A stretch of DNA of 5,098 nt, from positions 1 through 5,098 of the forward strand of contig JALRJT010000162.1 in NCBI GenBank assembly GCA_023254985.1, read 5' to 3'. Of this stretch, positions 1 to 5,098 are shown piece by piece. Positions within the stretch are counted from its first letter, which is position 1; every line of letters starts with the position of its first letter. Position numbers and translations under genes: made by a program. This stretch comes from Ilumatobacteraceae bacterium. GTDB lineage: Bacteria; Actinomycetota; Acidimicrobiia; Acidimicrobiales; Ilumatobacteraceae. The notes under the pieces are model-generated. The model made no database searches. It worked only from the letters and a program-made list of their open reading frames with translations, and was not told the DNA's origin.

Positions 1-89
1 GTCAGGCGGTGATCGACGATGCCACCAAGTTGGTGTCCGTTGTCGTCGGTCAGCGACAATGCGCTCAACCAACCCTTTCCCCTAGCCAT
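1..89 (-). CDS. Unidentified protein, N-terminal fragment (runs off left edge)
   Basis: An open frame starts at an ATG (complement of 87-89) and stays open for 29 codons to the window edge. It begins MARGKGWLSALSLTDDNG and continues through HQLGGIVDHRL. An in-frame TGA lies 15 nt upstream of the ATG, so this ATG is the first possible ATG start. It lies 31 nt downstream of the pcnA stop on the same strand, and a TANNNT hexamer sits 8 nt before it, consistent with the starts of the other genes here. Third codon positions are mostly G or C, as in the neighbours. The piece is too short to assign to a family, and I recognise no motif. It could be the second gene of a pcnA transcription unit or an independently transcribed gene. 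It might also not be a gene at all, because 29 open codons are weak evidence in GC-rich DNA. Confidence 0.45.
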   Translation of the reverse strand, partial: MARGKGWLSALSLTDDNGHQLGGIVDHRL

Positions 90-97
90 GAGCCGAC

Positions 98-103
98 ACG
101 ATA
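98..103 (-). promoter_or_regulatory. Possible -10 element of the left-edge gene
   Basis: On the minus strand this reads TATCGT, matching the TANNNT -10 core, and is followed by 8 nt (GTCGGCTC) and then the ATG. Transcription starting about 7 nt after the hexamer would begin at or one base before the start codon, giving a leaderless mRNA. No Shine-Dalgarno sequence and no clear -35 are visible. The assignment depends on the downstream gene being real. Confidence 0.35.
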
Positions 104-120
104 CTCACGTCACACCAGAC

Positions 121-1524
121 TTACCGGTGTTCTGCCCACCATGCGCGAAGACGTTCGGTGATCGCGTCCGTACCGATCAATCCTTCTTCGAGTCGAATCT
201 CCATCAAGAACTCCATTGCCTTGCCGACGTCACGGCCCGGCGGAATGCCGAGGAGTTCCATCACTTGTGCGCCGTCGAGTTCCGGTCGCAGTGCGGCGAG
301 TTCCTCGCGGGCCATCACCTCGGCGATGCGCCGCTCGAGATCGTCCATTCGGCGTGCGAGCAACAACGCCTTCTTTTCATTCCGCGTCGTGCAGTCACAA
401 CGCGTCAAGACATTGAGTTCGTTCAACAGTGGTCCTGCATCTCGCACGTACCGCCGCACGGCGGAGTCGGTCCAGCCCATCGCATAAGTATGAAAGCGAA
501 GGTGCAACGCGACGAGTTCAGTGATCGCATCCACGTCTTGCGACGAGTACTTGAGTGCCTTCAGACGCGCCTTGGTCATCCGTGCACCAACGACTTCGTG
601 ATGATGGAAGGTGACGCCCTTGCCGTCCTTGTACCCACGAGTACGTGGCTTGCCGATGTCATGAAAGAGCGCCGCAAGTCGCGTGATCCGAAAGTCGAAG
701 TCGGGCGAAGCGTCGGGGCGGACGTTTTCAACGACGGCAAAGGTGTGCGTCAAGACGTCCTTGTGGCGGTGAATGGGATCTTGCTCCAAGCGCATTGCGG
801 GTAGCTCAGGAAAGAAATGCTCGGCGAGACCGGTATCGACGAGGAACCACAGACCAGCAGTCGGGTGATCCGTCACGAGCAGTCGATCCAGTTCGTGCCG
901 AATTCGTTCAGCCGACACGATCTTCAGTCGATCTGCCATCGTTCGCACCGCTGCAACGAGTTCGTCGACCGGCACGAGTTGCATTCCCGCAATGAAGCGT
1001 GCCGCGCGCATCATTCGCAAGGGGTCGTCCGAGAAGCTCTCCGTTGGCGACAATGGCGTGCGCAACACCTTGCTCATCAGGTCGGCAAGTCCCCCGTACG
1101 GATCGACGAGGACTGGCGCATCAGCGGTGATTTCGAGTGCCATTGCGTTGACGGTGAAATCGCGGCGCGACAGGTCGTCTTCGATCTTGGTGGAGAACTC
1201 GACGTCTGGTTTGCGGCTCTCGGGCGAATAGGCCTCGGCGCGATGGGTCGTGATCTCGTAGGTTCGCGACCCCTTTTGCGCAGAAATCGTGCCGAATCGT
1301 TCCCCGGGAGTCCAGATTGCATCCGCCCATCCCGCGATGATCGACTTGATCTCGTCGGGATGTGCGTCCGTGGTGAAATCGAAGTCGAGTTCGGTCGTCG
1401 CTCGGCCGATCAGCAGATCACGAACGCTTCCACCGACGAGGAACAGTTTCTTGTGCTGAGCACGAAACAACTCACCGAGCGGTGCAACTTCTGCCAACAC
1501 TGGCGCAAACCGCTCAGGAACCAC
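121..1524 (-). CDS. pcnA: CCA tRNA nucleotidyltransferase (actinobacterial PcnA/Cca type)
   Basis: Adds or repairs the 3'-terminal CCA of tRNAs from CTP and ATP in the cytoplasm. Numbering from the GTG at 1524 gives 467 residues. The nucleotidyltransferase head carries LFLVGGSVRDLLIGR at 27-41, the metal-binding pair in LDFDFTT (D47, D49), ERFGTIS near 75-81, RRDFTVNAMA at 120-129 and DPYGGLADL at 141-149. DDPLRMMRAARFIA at 166-179 starts the helical tRNA-binding part. An HD domain follows, with a histidine-rich stretch near 252-260 and LFHDIGKP near 286-293 (H288, D289). This class II plus HD architecture and length are typical of actinobacterial CCA enzymes. The frame extends to an ATG at 1578, but that would overlap the divergent CDS by 35 bp. 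The GTG at 1524 gives the family-like start VPERFAPVLAEVAPLGELF and has a -10 hexamer 7 nt upstream, so I prefer it. Whether it also makes poly(A) cannot be told from sequence alone. No truncation or missing catalytic residue is seen. Confidence 0.95.
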   Translation of the reverse strand: MVPERFAPVLAEVAPLGELFRAQHKKLFLVGGSVRDLLIGRATTELDFDFTTDAHPDEIKSIIAGWADAIWTPGERFGTISAQKGSRTYEITTHRAEAYSPESRKPDVEFSTKIEDDLSRRDFTVNAMALEITADAPVLVDPYGGLADLMSKVLRTPLSPTESFSDDPLRMMRAARFIAGMQLVPVDELVAAVRTMADRLKIVSAERIRHELDRLLVTDHPTAGLWFLVDTGLAEHFFPELPAMRLEQDPIHRHKDVLTHTFAVVENVRPDASPDFDFRITRLAALFHDIGKPRTRGYKDGKGVTFHHHEVVGARMTKARLKALKYSSQDVDAITELVALHLRFHTYAMGWTDSAVRRYVRDAGPLLNELNVLTRCDCTTRNEKKALLLARRMDDLERRIAEVMAREELAALRPELDGAQVMELLGIPPGRDVGKAMEFLMEIRLEEGLIGTDAITERLRAWWAEHR

Positions 1525-1530
1525 GAGAAG

Positions 1531-1536
1531 TAGGTT
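1531..1536 (+). promoter_or_regulatory. -10 element for the DUF6049-family gene (leaderless promoter)
   Basis: The plus strand reads TAGGTT, a TANNNT match, then 7 nt (AGAGGCT), then the GTG at 1544. The predicted transcript would start at the start codon. A GAGG at 1538-1541 lies only 2 nt from the GTG, too close to act as a normal ribosome-binding site. No clear -35 is visible; the expected location is inside the 5' end of pcnA. Confidence 0.6.
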
Positions 1537-1537
1537 A
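1532..1537 (-). promoter_or_regulatory. -10 element for pcnA (leaderless promoter)
   Basis: The minus strand reads TAACCT, a TANNNT match, then 7 nt (ACTTCTC), then the GTG start at 1524. That spacing puts the transcription start on or next to the G of GTG, so the mRNA would be leaderless, and no Shine-Dalgarno sequence is present. No convincing -35 is found 17-18 bp further upstream, which lies inside the divergent CDS. Five of its base pairs are shared with the opposing promoter. Confidence 0.6.
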
Positions 1538-1543
1538 GAGGCT

Positions 1544-3508
1544 GTGCGACGAGCGATAGCGGTGTTCCTGCTGATCATCAGTCAGTTCATTGCCACGCAA
1601 CATGCATCTGCTGCCACGAGTGAACTCCGCCTCGTCGCCCAGAACTTCAACGTCGCGAGCGATCGTCAATTCAGGTTCGTATTCAACGTGAGCGACGACC
1701 AACTTCGTGAGCAACTGGTGTCATCGAATACCGCGACCATCACCGTGCGCGCCTATGACAATGTGCGATCGGCGGAGGAATTGACCACGGCCCTCGACAC
1801 CCCGCCTTCGACCGAACCGGTTGCCGTCTTTGGTGCCCTGACCCGACGACTGGGGCGCTCGTCAACTGGGGATTTCGTGGTATTGATCGCCGCGGGTCGG
1901 GGTGGCCTTGCACTGCGCGAAGACGGGATCTATCCGATCGGTCTCGACATTGCGGTCAATGGTGAGGTCCGCGCACGACTCACGACTTCAGTCAATTACT
2001 TTTCCGCCAACTCAACCTTCACGAAGATGAAGGTGTCGCTCCTCGTCGCAGCACCGGCCACTGCGAGCTTGCCCGCAACGAAGCCAGATGGTTCGATCTC
2101 CCTCGACGACTCCTCGCGTCGTGCTATCGAGAACCTAATTGAGGTCGGATCTGCCGAAGGTGGTCCGCTCACGCTTGCGATCGAACCAGAAATCATTGAC
2201 GCGCTCGCGCGATCGTCTTCGACCGAAGACATTGGTCTTCTCACGCGACTCAAAGCGGTGTTGCAGCGCCACGAATCGGTCCGCATGCCATATGTCCCCT
2301 TTGATCCGTCGTCTGCCCAACGCGCCGTCCTCGGCGCGCAGTTTCGCCAGTTGCTCGCGACCGGTCGCGACGTGCTCGACGTACACAACGGAGAAGCCCC
2401 GCTGAACACACAGGCCTGGATCGCGCGTCAACCCATCGACACTGACGGCGTGGCGCTCCTGCGCGCAAATGACGTCAACACTGTCGTGCTCACCCCAAAC
2501 GCCTCACAGGCGTCGGGGTCTCTCGACAACTATCTGAAGACGTATCGCGTTGGTCCAAGAGTCGAAGAATCCGTCGCCATCAAGGCGATCGACCCACGTT
2601 TTGCAGAACTGCTCACTGGCGATCGTCCGAACCCAGTCGTCGATGCCGCTCGTATCGCCTCGTCGCTGATCCTTGCGCGATCAGTAGTCGAAACATCCGG
2701 TGCTGACATCGGCAACTTGCACGCCATCCTCGGTGATACTCGAGGTGAAGTTCCCGCACCACTCGTGGCGATTCCTCTCCTCGTGGCGGTTGACCGCGCA
2801 CCCCAGTTGAACCTCGTGGGCATCTCCCGAACACCTGCAGTGACCGCCAACGACACGACGACCTCCCTACCGTCGATTTCCCGCATCGATCTCACTGTGA
2901 ATCGCCCAGACATCGCGCAAGCAACGAGTTTCGTTCGGATAACCCAATCAATCCTCTCAACGACGTCACCGCTCAACTACGAGTGGACGAGGGCACTCCT
3001 CATTCTCAACGACGACCGGTTGTCTGCGGAAGTTCTCGATGGTTATGTGAAGGGTGTTCGTTCACGGGCACGCCTGTTGCGCAACTCGATCACCGTGCCG
3101 GAGGGACTCTCCTTCACGCTCGGGAGCCGCGAAGGAACGCTTCGACTGCCTATTCGCAATGAGTCGAACGAACAGTTGACCATCGGCGTCTCGATTTCGA
3201 GCGCGAAATTACAGTTGCCAGGCGACCTTCGAGTCGTCACGATCTCGCCTCAAGGATCTGTTGATGTCGTCGTCGATGTCGTCGCGCGCGCCAACGGTCG
3301 TTTTCCCGTCGACGTCACCTTCACGACACCTGATGGCAATCACAAGATCGGCCAGACCATCCGTGTCGGCGCACGCGTGACGGCGATTTCCGGTCTCGGC
3401 CAACTTGTCAGCGGTGCCGCGGTGTTGATCTTGGCGACGTGGTGGGTGGCGCACTGGCGCGCACGCAAGCGGCGTGACGCCATTGAAAAACACCCTGCGA
3501 TACGCTGA
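1544..3508 (+). CDS. DUF6049-family (Rv3909-like) secreted, membrane-anchored envelope protein
   Basis: A 654-residue protein of unknown biochemical function. It has a signal peptide: MRRA, a hydrophobic core at about 4-17, and a likely cleavage after ASA at 21-23. A long ectodomain follows, then one hydrophobic anchor at about 617-637 and a basic tail (RARKRRD), giving an outside ectodomain and cytoplasmic C-terminus. The protein contains no cysteine, common in extracytoplasmic proteins. Family-like marks are DGIYPIGLDIAV at 127-138 after a beta-rich N-terminal region, and RMPYVPFDP at 247-255 opening a middle alpha/beta region. Near the C-terminus a beta-sandwich-like segment (SFTLGSREGTLRLPIRNES, 523-541) precedes the anchor, as in other DUF6049 proteins. 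The position directly divergent from pcnA supports the call: Rv3909 lies close to pcnA in M. tuberculosis, next to the lipid II flippase gene (Rv3910). A role near peptidoglycan precursor export is inferred from that linkage only. The GTG start is chosen because it gives the signal peptide and a -10 hexamer lies 7 nt upstream. The DegV gene starts 5 bp after the stop. Confidence 0.8.
   Translation: MRRAIAVFLLIISQFIATQHASAATSELRLVAQNFNVASDRQFRFVFNVSDDQLREQLVSSNTATITVRAYDNVRSAEELTTALDTPPSTEPVAVFGALTRRLGRSSTGDFVVLIAAGRGGLALREDGIYPIGLDIAVNGEVRARLTTSVNYFSANSTFTKMKVSLLVAAPATASLPATKPDGSISLDDSSRRAIENLIEVGSAEGGPLTLAIEPEIIDALARSSSTEDIGLLTRLKAVLQRHESVRMPYVPFDPSSAQRAVLGAQFRQLLATGRDVLDVHNGEAPLNTQAWIARQPIDTDGVALLRANDVNTVVLTPNASQASGSLDNYLKTYRVGPRVEESVAIKAIDPRFAELLTGDRPNPVVDAARIASSLILARSVVETSGADIGNLHAILGDTRGEVPAPLVAIPLLVAVDRAPQLNLVGISRTPAVTANDTTTSLPSISRIDLTVNRPDIAQATSFVRITQSILSTTSPLNYEWTRALLILNDDRLSAEVLDGYVKGVRSRARLLRNSITVPEGLSFTLGSREGTLRLPIRNESNEQLTIGVSISSAKLQLPGDLRVVTISPQGSVDVVVDVVARANGRFPVDVTFTTPDGNHKIGQTIRVGARVTAISGLGQLVSGAAVLILATWWVAHWRARKRRDAIEKHPAIR
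3501..3506 (+). promoter_or_regulatory. -10 element for the DegV gene (internal leaderless promoter)
   Basis: TACGCT fits TANNNT and is followed by exactly 7 nt (GAGCGAC) before the ATG at 3514, the same geometry as the two promoters at 1525-1543. Its last T is the first base of the TGA stop of the preceding gene. No Shine-Dalgarno sequence precedes the ATG. A TTGAAA at 3483-3488 lies only 12 bp upstream, too close for a normal -35. The gene could be read both from here and by read-through from upstream. Confidence 0.5.
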
Positions 3509-3513
3509 GCGAC

Positions 3514-4347
3514 ATGACCATTCGTATCGTCACGGACAGCGCGTGTGACCTTCCCCAGCATCTCGTCGACCAGCACGGCATCGGCATCGTGCCGTTGTCG
3601 TTCCGCTTCGGAGACGAAGAGTTCATCGATCGCCAGTCGCTGACCGTTGCACAATTCTGGGAACGCTGCTCATCGTCGCCGGTCCTCCCCGAGACTGCCG
3701 CGCCCTCACCCGGCCAGTTCGAAGCAGAGTTCCGTCGCCTCGCGTCGCAGGGTGCAACCGGCATCGTCGTCGTGTCGTTGTCATCGGAGTTGTCGGCCAC
3801 GATGCAGAGTGCCGAGCTCGCCGCGAAGTCGCTGTCTGGCGACATCTCCGTGCGGGTCGTCGACAGTCGATCGGCTTCCATGGGTCAGGGCATCACCGCA
3901 GTCGCCGTCGCCAAGCTCGCCGCTTCTGGCGCCACCCTGGATGAGGTCGAGCGCGCTGCCCGCGATTACGCCTCGCGCGCCAGGGTCTGGGGTGTTCTCG
4001 ACACCCTGGAGAACCTGAAGAAGGGTGGACGCATCGGTGGAGCCAAGGCATTCCTCGCCACCACCCTGTCGATCAAGCCCGTGATCGAGATCCGCAACGG
4101 CAAGGTCGAAGAGGGTGGTCGCCAGCGCACACGCAGTAAGGCACTCGCCTTCCTCGCCAGCAAGGTGCGCGAAGCGGGCCATGTGAGCAATCTCGCGATC
4201 CTGCAGGCGCAATGCACCGACTTCCATGACTTGGTCAACGACTTGAAGGCCGCGTACCACGACGACATCGTCGTGGGCGACATCGGTCCGATCATCGGAT
4301 CACACACCGGATCGGGAACGATCGGTGTCGCGTACCACGTCGACTGA
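3514..4347 (+). CDS. DegV-family fatty-acid-binding protein (FakB-like)
   Basis: A complete 277-residue cytoplasmic protein, the normal length for the family. Landmarks in order: IVTDSACDLP at 5-14; a ligand-site-like ETAAPSPGQF at 60-69 (the family usually has T-S-x-P-S-P-G); VSLSSELSATMQSA at 87-100; VRVVDSRSASMGQG at 113-126; LDTLENLKKGGRIGGAKAFL at 162-181, followed by LSIKPVIEI; and GPIIGSHTGSGTIGVAY at 258-274 with the conserved histidine H264. DegV proteins bind one fatty acid between two alpha/beta domains. In Firmicutes, FakB paralogues present it to the kinase FakA for phosphorylation. Most actinobacterial DegV proteins have no proven partner, and no FakA (DAK-domain) gene is visible here. 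The start is unambiguous, with the conserved TDSACDLP near the N-terminus. It probably shares an operon with the upstream envelope gene and may also have its own promoter. A weak hairpin follows the stop codon. Confidence 0.92.
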   Translation: MTIRIVTDSACDLPQHLVDQHGIGIVPLSFRFGDEEFIDRQSLTVAQFWERCSSSPVLPETAAPSPGQFEAEFRRLASQGATGIVVVSLSSELSATMQSAELAAKSLSGDISVRVVDSRSASMGQGITAVAVAKLAASGATLDEVERAARDYASRARVWGVLDTLENLKKGGRIGGAKAFLATTLSIKPVIEIRNGKVEEGGRQRTRSKALAFLASKVREAGHVSNLAILQAQCTDFHDLVNDLKAAYHDDIVVGDIGPIIGSHTGSGTIGVAYHVD

Positions 4348-4357
4348 CATTCCCTGA

Positions 4358-4374
4358 TCGCACGGAGCGTGCGA
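4358..4374 (+). terminator. Hairpin after the DegV gene, possible weak terminator
   Basis: A perfect 7-bp inverted repeat (TCGCACG / CGTGCGA) encloses a 3-nt loop, GAG, starting 11 nt after the DegV stop codon. Only a short run of four T, at 4385-4388, follows, and it is separated from the stem by 10 nt, so this is not a canonical intrinsic terminator. It may instead attenuate or stabilise the upstream mRNA end. The location in the only noncoding gap between DegV and the kinase supports a real role. Confidence 0.45.
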
Positions 4375-4376
4375 AC

Positions 4377-4382
4377 TAGCGT
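4377..4382 (+). promoter_or_regulatory. Possible -10 element for the kinase gene
   Basis: TAGCGT matches TANNNT and lies 12 nt before the kinase ATG at 4395, just after the hairpin. A start about 7 nt downstream would leave a 5-nt leader, so the transcript would be nearly leaderless. The spacing differs from the 7-8 nt at the other genes, so this is weaker. No Shine-Dalgarno sequence is seen between it and the ATG. Confidence 0.3.
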
Positions 4383-4394
4383 CATTTTCTGACA

Positions 4395-5098
4395 ATGGCG
4401 CAACAACGCACGCAACCAGCCCCGATCGGCGGGCGTTACACGTTGGAGCGTCGTATCGCCCGCGGCGGCATGGCAGAAGTGTGGCTTGCCACCGACACCT
4501 TCCTCCATCGCGACGTTGCCGTCAAACTCTTAAAACCCCATCTGGCCAACGACAAAGACGCAGCCGAGCGATTCCGTCGCGAAGCCAAAGCATGTGCGGG
4601 AATCACACACCCCAACATCGTTGCTGTTTACGACTGCCTCGACTATCAAGGTCAACAGGCCGTGGTCATGCAATACGTGAAGGGCAAGAGCCTTCGCGAC
4701 ATCCTCGATCGCCAGAAGAGGCTCGGACCGAAACTCACCGTGCACATCGGCGTGTCAATCGCTGCCGCACTTGCAGAAGCGCACGCGCGAGGCATCATCC
4801 ACCGCGACGTGAAGCCAGGCAACATCCTCGTCACGCCACAAGGACGCGTGTTGCTTGCCGACTTCGGCATCGCAAAGGAAGCAAATCCTTCCGAGCGTGA
4901 CCTGACGAACGACAACATTATGATGGGTACGGCGAAGTATTTGTCGCCAGAGCAGGTGCGTGGCAAGCCACTTGACGGTCGCGCTGATCTCTACAGCCTC
5001 GGACTCGTGCTCTATGAATGCCTTGCTGGTCGCGTGCCGGTCCTCGGCGAGTCCGATGCCGACACCGCACTCGCGCGTCTGCAGCGCGAACCAACGGA
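4395..5098 (+). CDS. PknB-like Ser/Thr protein kinase, N-terminal part (runs off right edge)
   Basis: The frame is open for 234 codons from ATG 4395 to the window end, covering most of the kinase domain. It transfers phosphate from ATP to Ser/Thr of proteins. Visible elements: glycine-rich loop ARGGMAEVW at 22-30; VAVKLLK with ATP-binding K44; C-helix glutamate E63 in RFRREA; hinge region near 91-97; catalytic loop HRDVKPGNIL at 136-145 (D138, N143); DFGIAK at 156-161 (D156); activation segment ending GTAKYLSPEQ at 178-187; and D198 with DLYSLGLVLYE. All core catalytic residues are present, so it should be active. Two details differ from M. tuberculosis PknB: the first loop glycine is Ala22, and the second activation-loop threonine position is Asp173 (T171 is kept). 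The remaining kinase lobe, any membrane segment and any PASTA or other sensor domains are beyond the window, so the subtype is open. The ATG gives a short 14-residue lead before GRYTLERRIARGG, usual for this family. Confidence 0.93.
   Translation, partial: MAQQRTQPAPIGGRYTLERRIARGGMAEVWLATDTFLHRDVAVKLLKPHLANDKDAAERFRREAKACAGITHPNIVAVYDCLDYQGQQAVVMQYVKGKSLRDILDRQKRLGPKLTVHIGVSIAAALAEAHARGIIHRDVKPGNILVTPQGRVLLADFGIAKEANPSERDLTNDNIMMGTAKYLSPEQVRGKPLDGRADLYSLGLVLYECLAGRVPVLGESDADTALARLQREPT

Noticed and set aside
23..35. Inverted repeat CACCAA-G-TTGGTG
   Set aside because: A one-base loop cannot form a normal terminator hairpin, and it lies inside the putative left-edge coding frame. A 6-bp arm is likely chance.
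19..804. 261-codon plus-strand open frame opposite the pcnA 3' half
   Set aside because: It is antisense to a well-supported CCA-adding enzyme. Its protein is rich in Arg, His and Cys with no recognisable motif, as expected of a shadow frame in GC-rich DNA.
817..1533. 238-codon plus-strand open frame opposite the pcnA 5' half
   Set aside because: Same reason: it mirrors the conserved nucleotidyltransferase domain on the other strand and has no motif of its own. Its end at the TAG in TAGGTTAG is coincidental.
1525..1578. Longer pcnA start at the ATG complementing 1576-1578
   Set aside because: The extra 18 residues do not resemble the family N-terminus and overlap the divergent signal-peptide gene. 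The GTG at 1524 has the better promoter geometry.
3263..3283. Direct repeat GATGTCGTC separated by GTC
   Set aside because: It encodes an alternating Val/Asp beta strand (VDVVVDVV) in the envelope protein. It is codon-level repetition rather than a regulatory or mobile repeat.
3483..3488. TTGAAA as a -35 element for DegV
   Set aside because: The spacer to TACGCT is only 12 bp, well short of the usual 16-19 bp.
3408..3881. 157-codon minus-strand frame spanning the DUF6049/DegV junction
   Set aside because: Low-complexity Ser/Arg/Thr-rich shadow translation lying opposite two supported genes.
3781..4508. Minus-strand frames of 159 and 180 codons opposite DegV and the kinase start
   Set aside because: Antisense to conserved DegV and kinase motifs, with no independent start signal or recognisable domain.
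4481..4900. 139-codon plus-strand frame inside the kinase region
   Set aside because: It is an out-of-frame reading of the kinase gene. The in-frame reading from 4395 contains every canonical kinase motif.

Overview
The window looks like ordinary chromosomal DNA from a high-GC actinobacterium (about 60 % G+C by eye). An Acidimicrobiia/Ilumatobacter-like lineage is my best guess, but that is inference. The evidence is a CCA-adding enzyme (pcnA type) divergent from a DUF6049/Rv3909-type envelope protein, which is an actinobacterial arrangement, together with an actinobacterial Ser/Thr kinase. Gene starts lack good Shine-Dalgarno sequences and instead carry a TANNNT -10 hexamer just upstream, the usual signature of leaderless actinobacterial mRNAs.

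Layout: (1) Bases 1-89, minus strand: the first 29 codons of an unidentified gene that runs off the left edge. (2) 121-1524, minus: complete CCA tRNA nucleotidyltransferase with nucleotidyltransferase, RNA-binding and HD domains. (3) 1525-1543: a 19-bp intergenic region whose central TAGGTTA reads as a TANNNT -10 element on both strands, exactly equidistant from two GTG starts. (4) 1544-3508, plus: a 654-residue secreted/anchored protein of the DUF6049 family (signal peptide, cysteine-free ectodomain, C-terminal membrane anchor). (5) 3514-4347, plus: DegV-family (FakB-like) fatty-acid-binding protein, 5 bp downstream and with its own probable leaderless promoter overlapping the preceding stop codon. 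(6) 4348-4394: a short gap with a 7-bp stem hairpin and a possible kinase promoter. (7) 4395-5098, plus: the N-terminal 234 residues of a PknB-like Ser/Thr protein kinase, open at the right edge.

How the genes relate: pcnA acts in tRNA 3'-end maturation. The rightward genes plausibly concern the cell envelope and its control: DUF6049 proteins are usually encoded next to the lipid II flippase MurJ, DegV proteins bind fatty acids, and actinobacterial PknB-type kinases regulate peptidoglycan synthesis. In mycobacteria the order is pcnA / mutT4 / DUF6049 (Rv3909) / murJ (Rv3910). Here the NUDIX gene is absent and DegV plus a kinase occupy the place where murJ would be expected. I found no mobile element, CRISPR array, RNA gene or defence system. 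The most interesting signal is the symmetric, shared, bidirectional leaderless promoter at 1525-1543.
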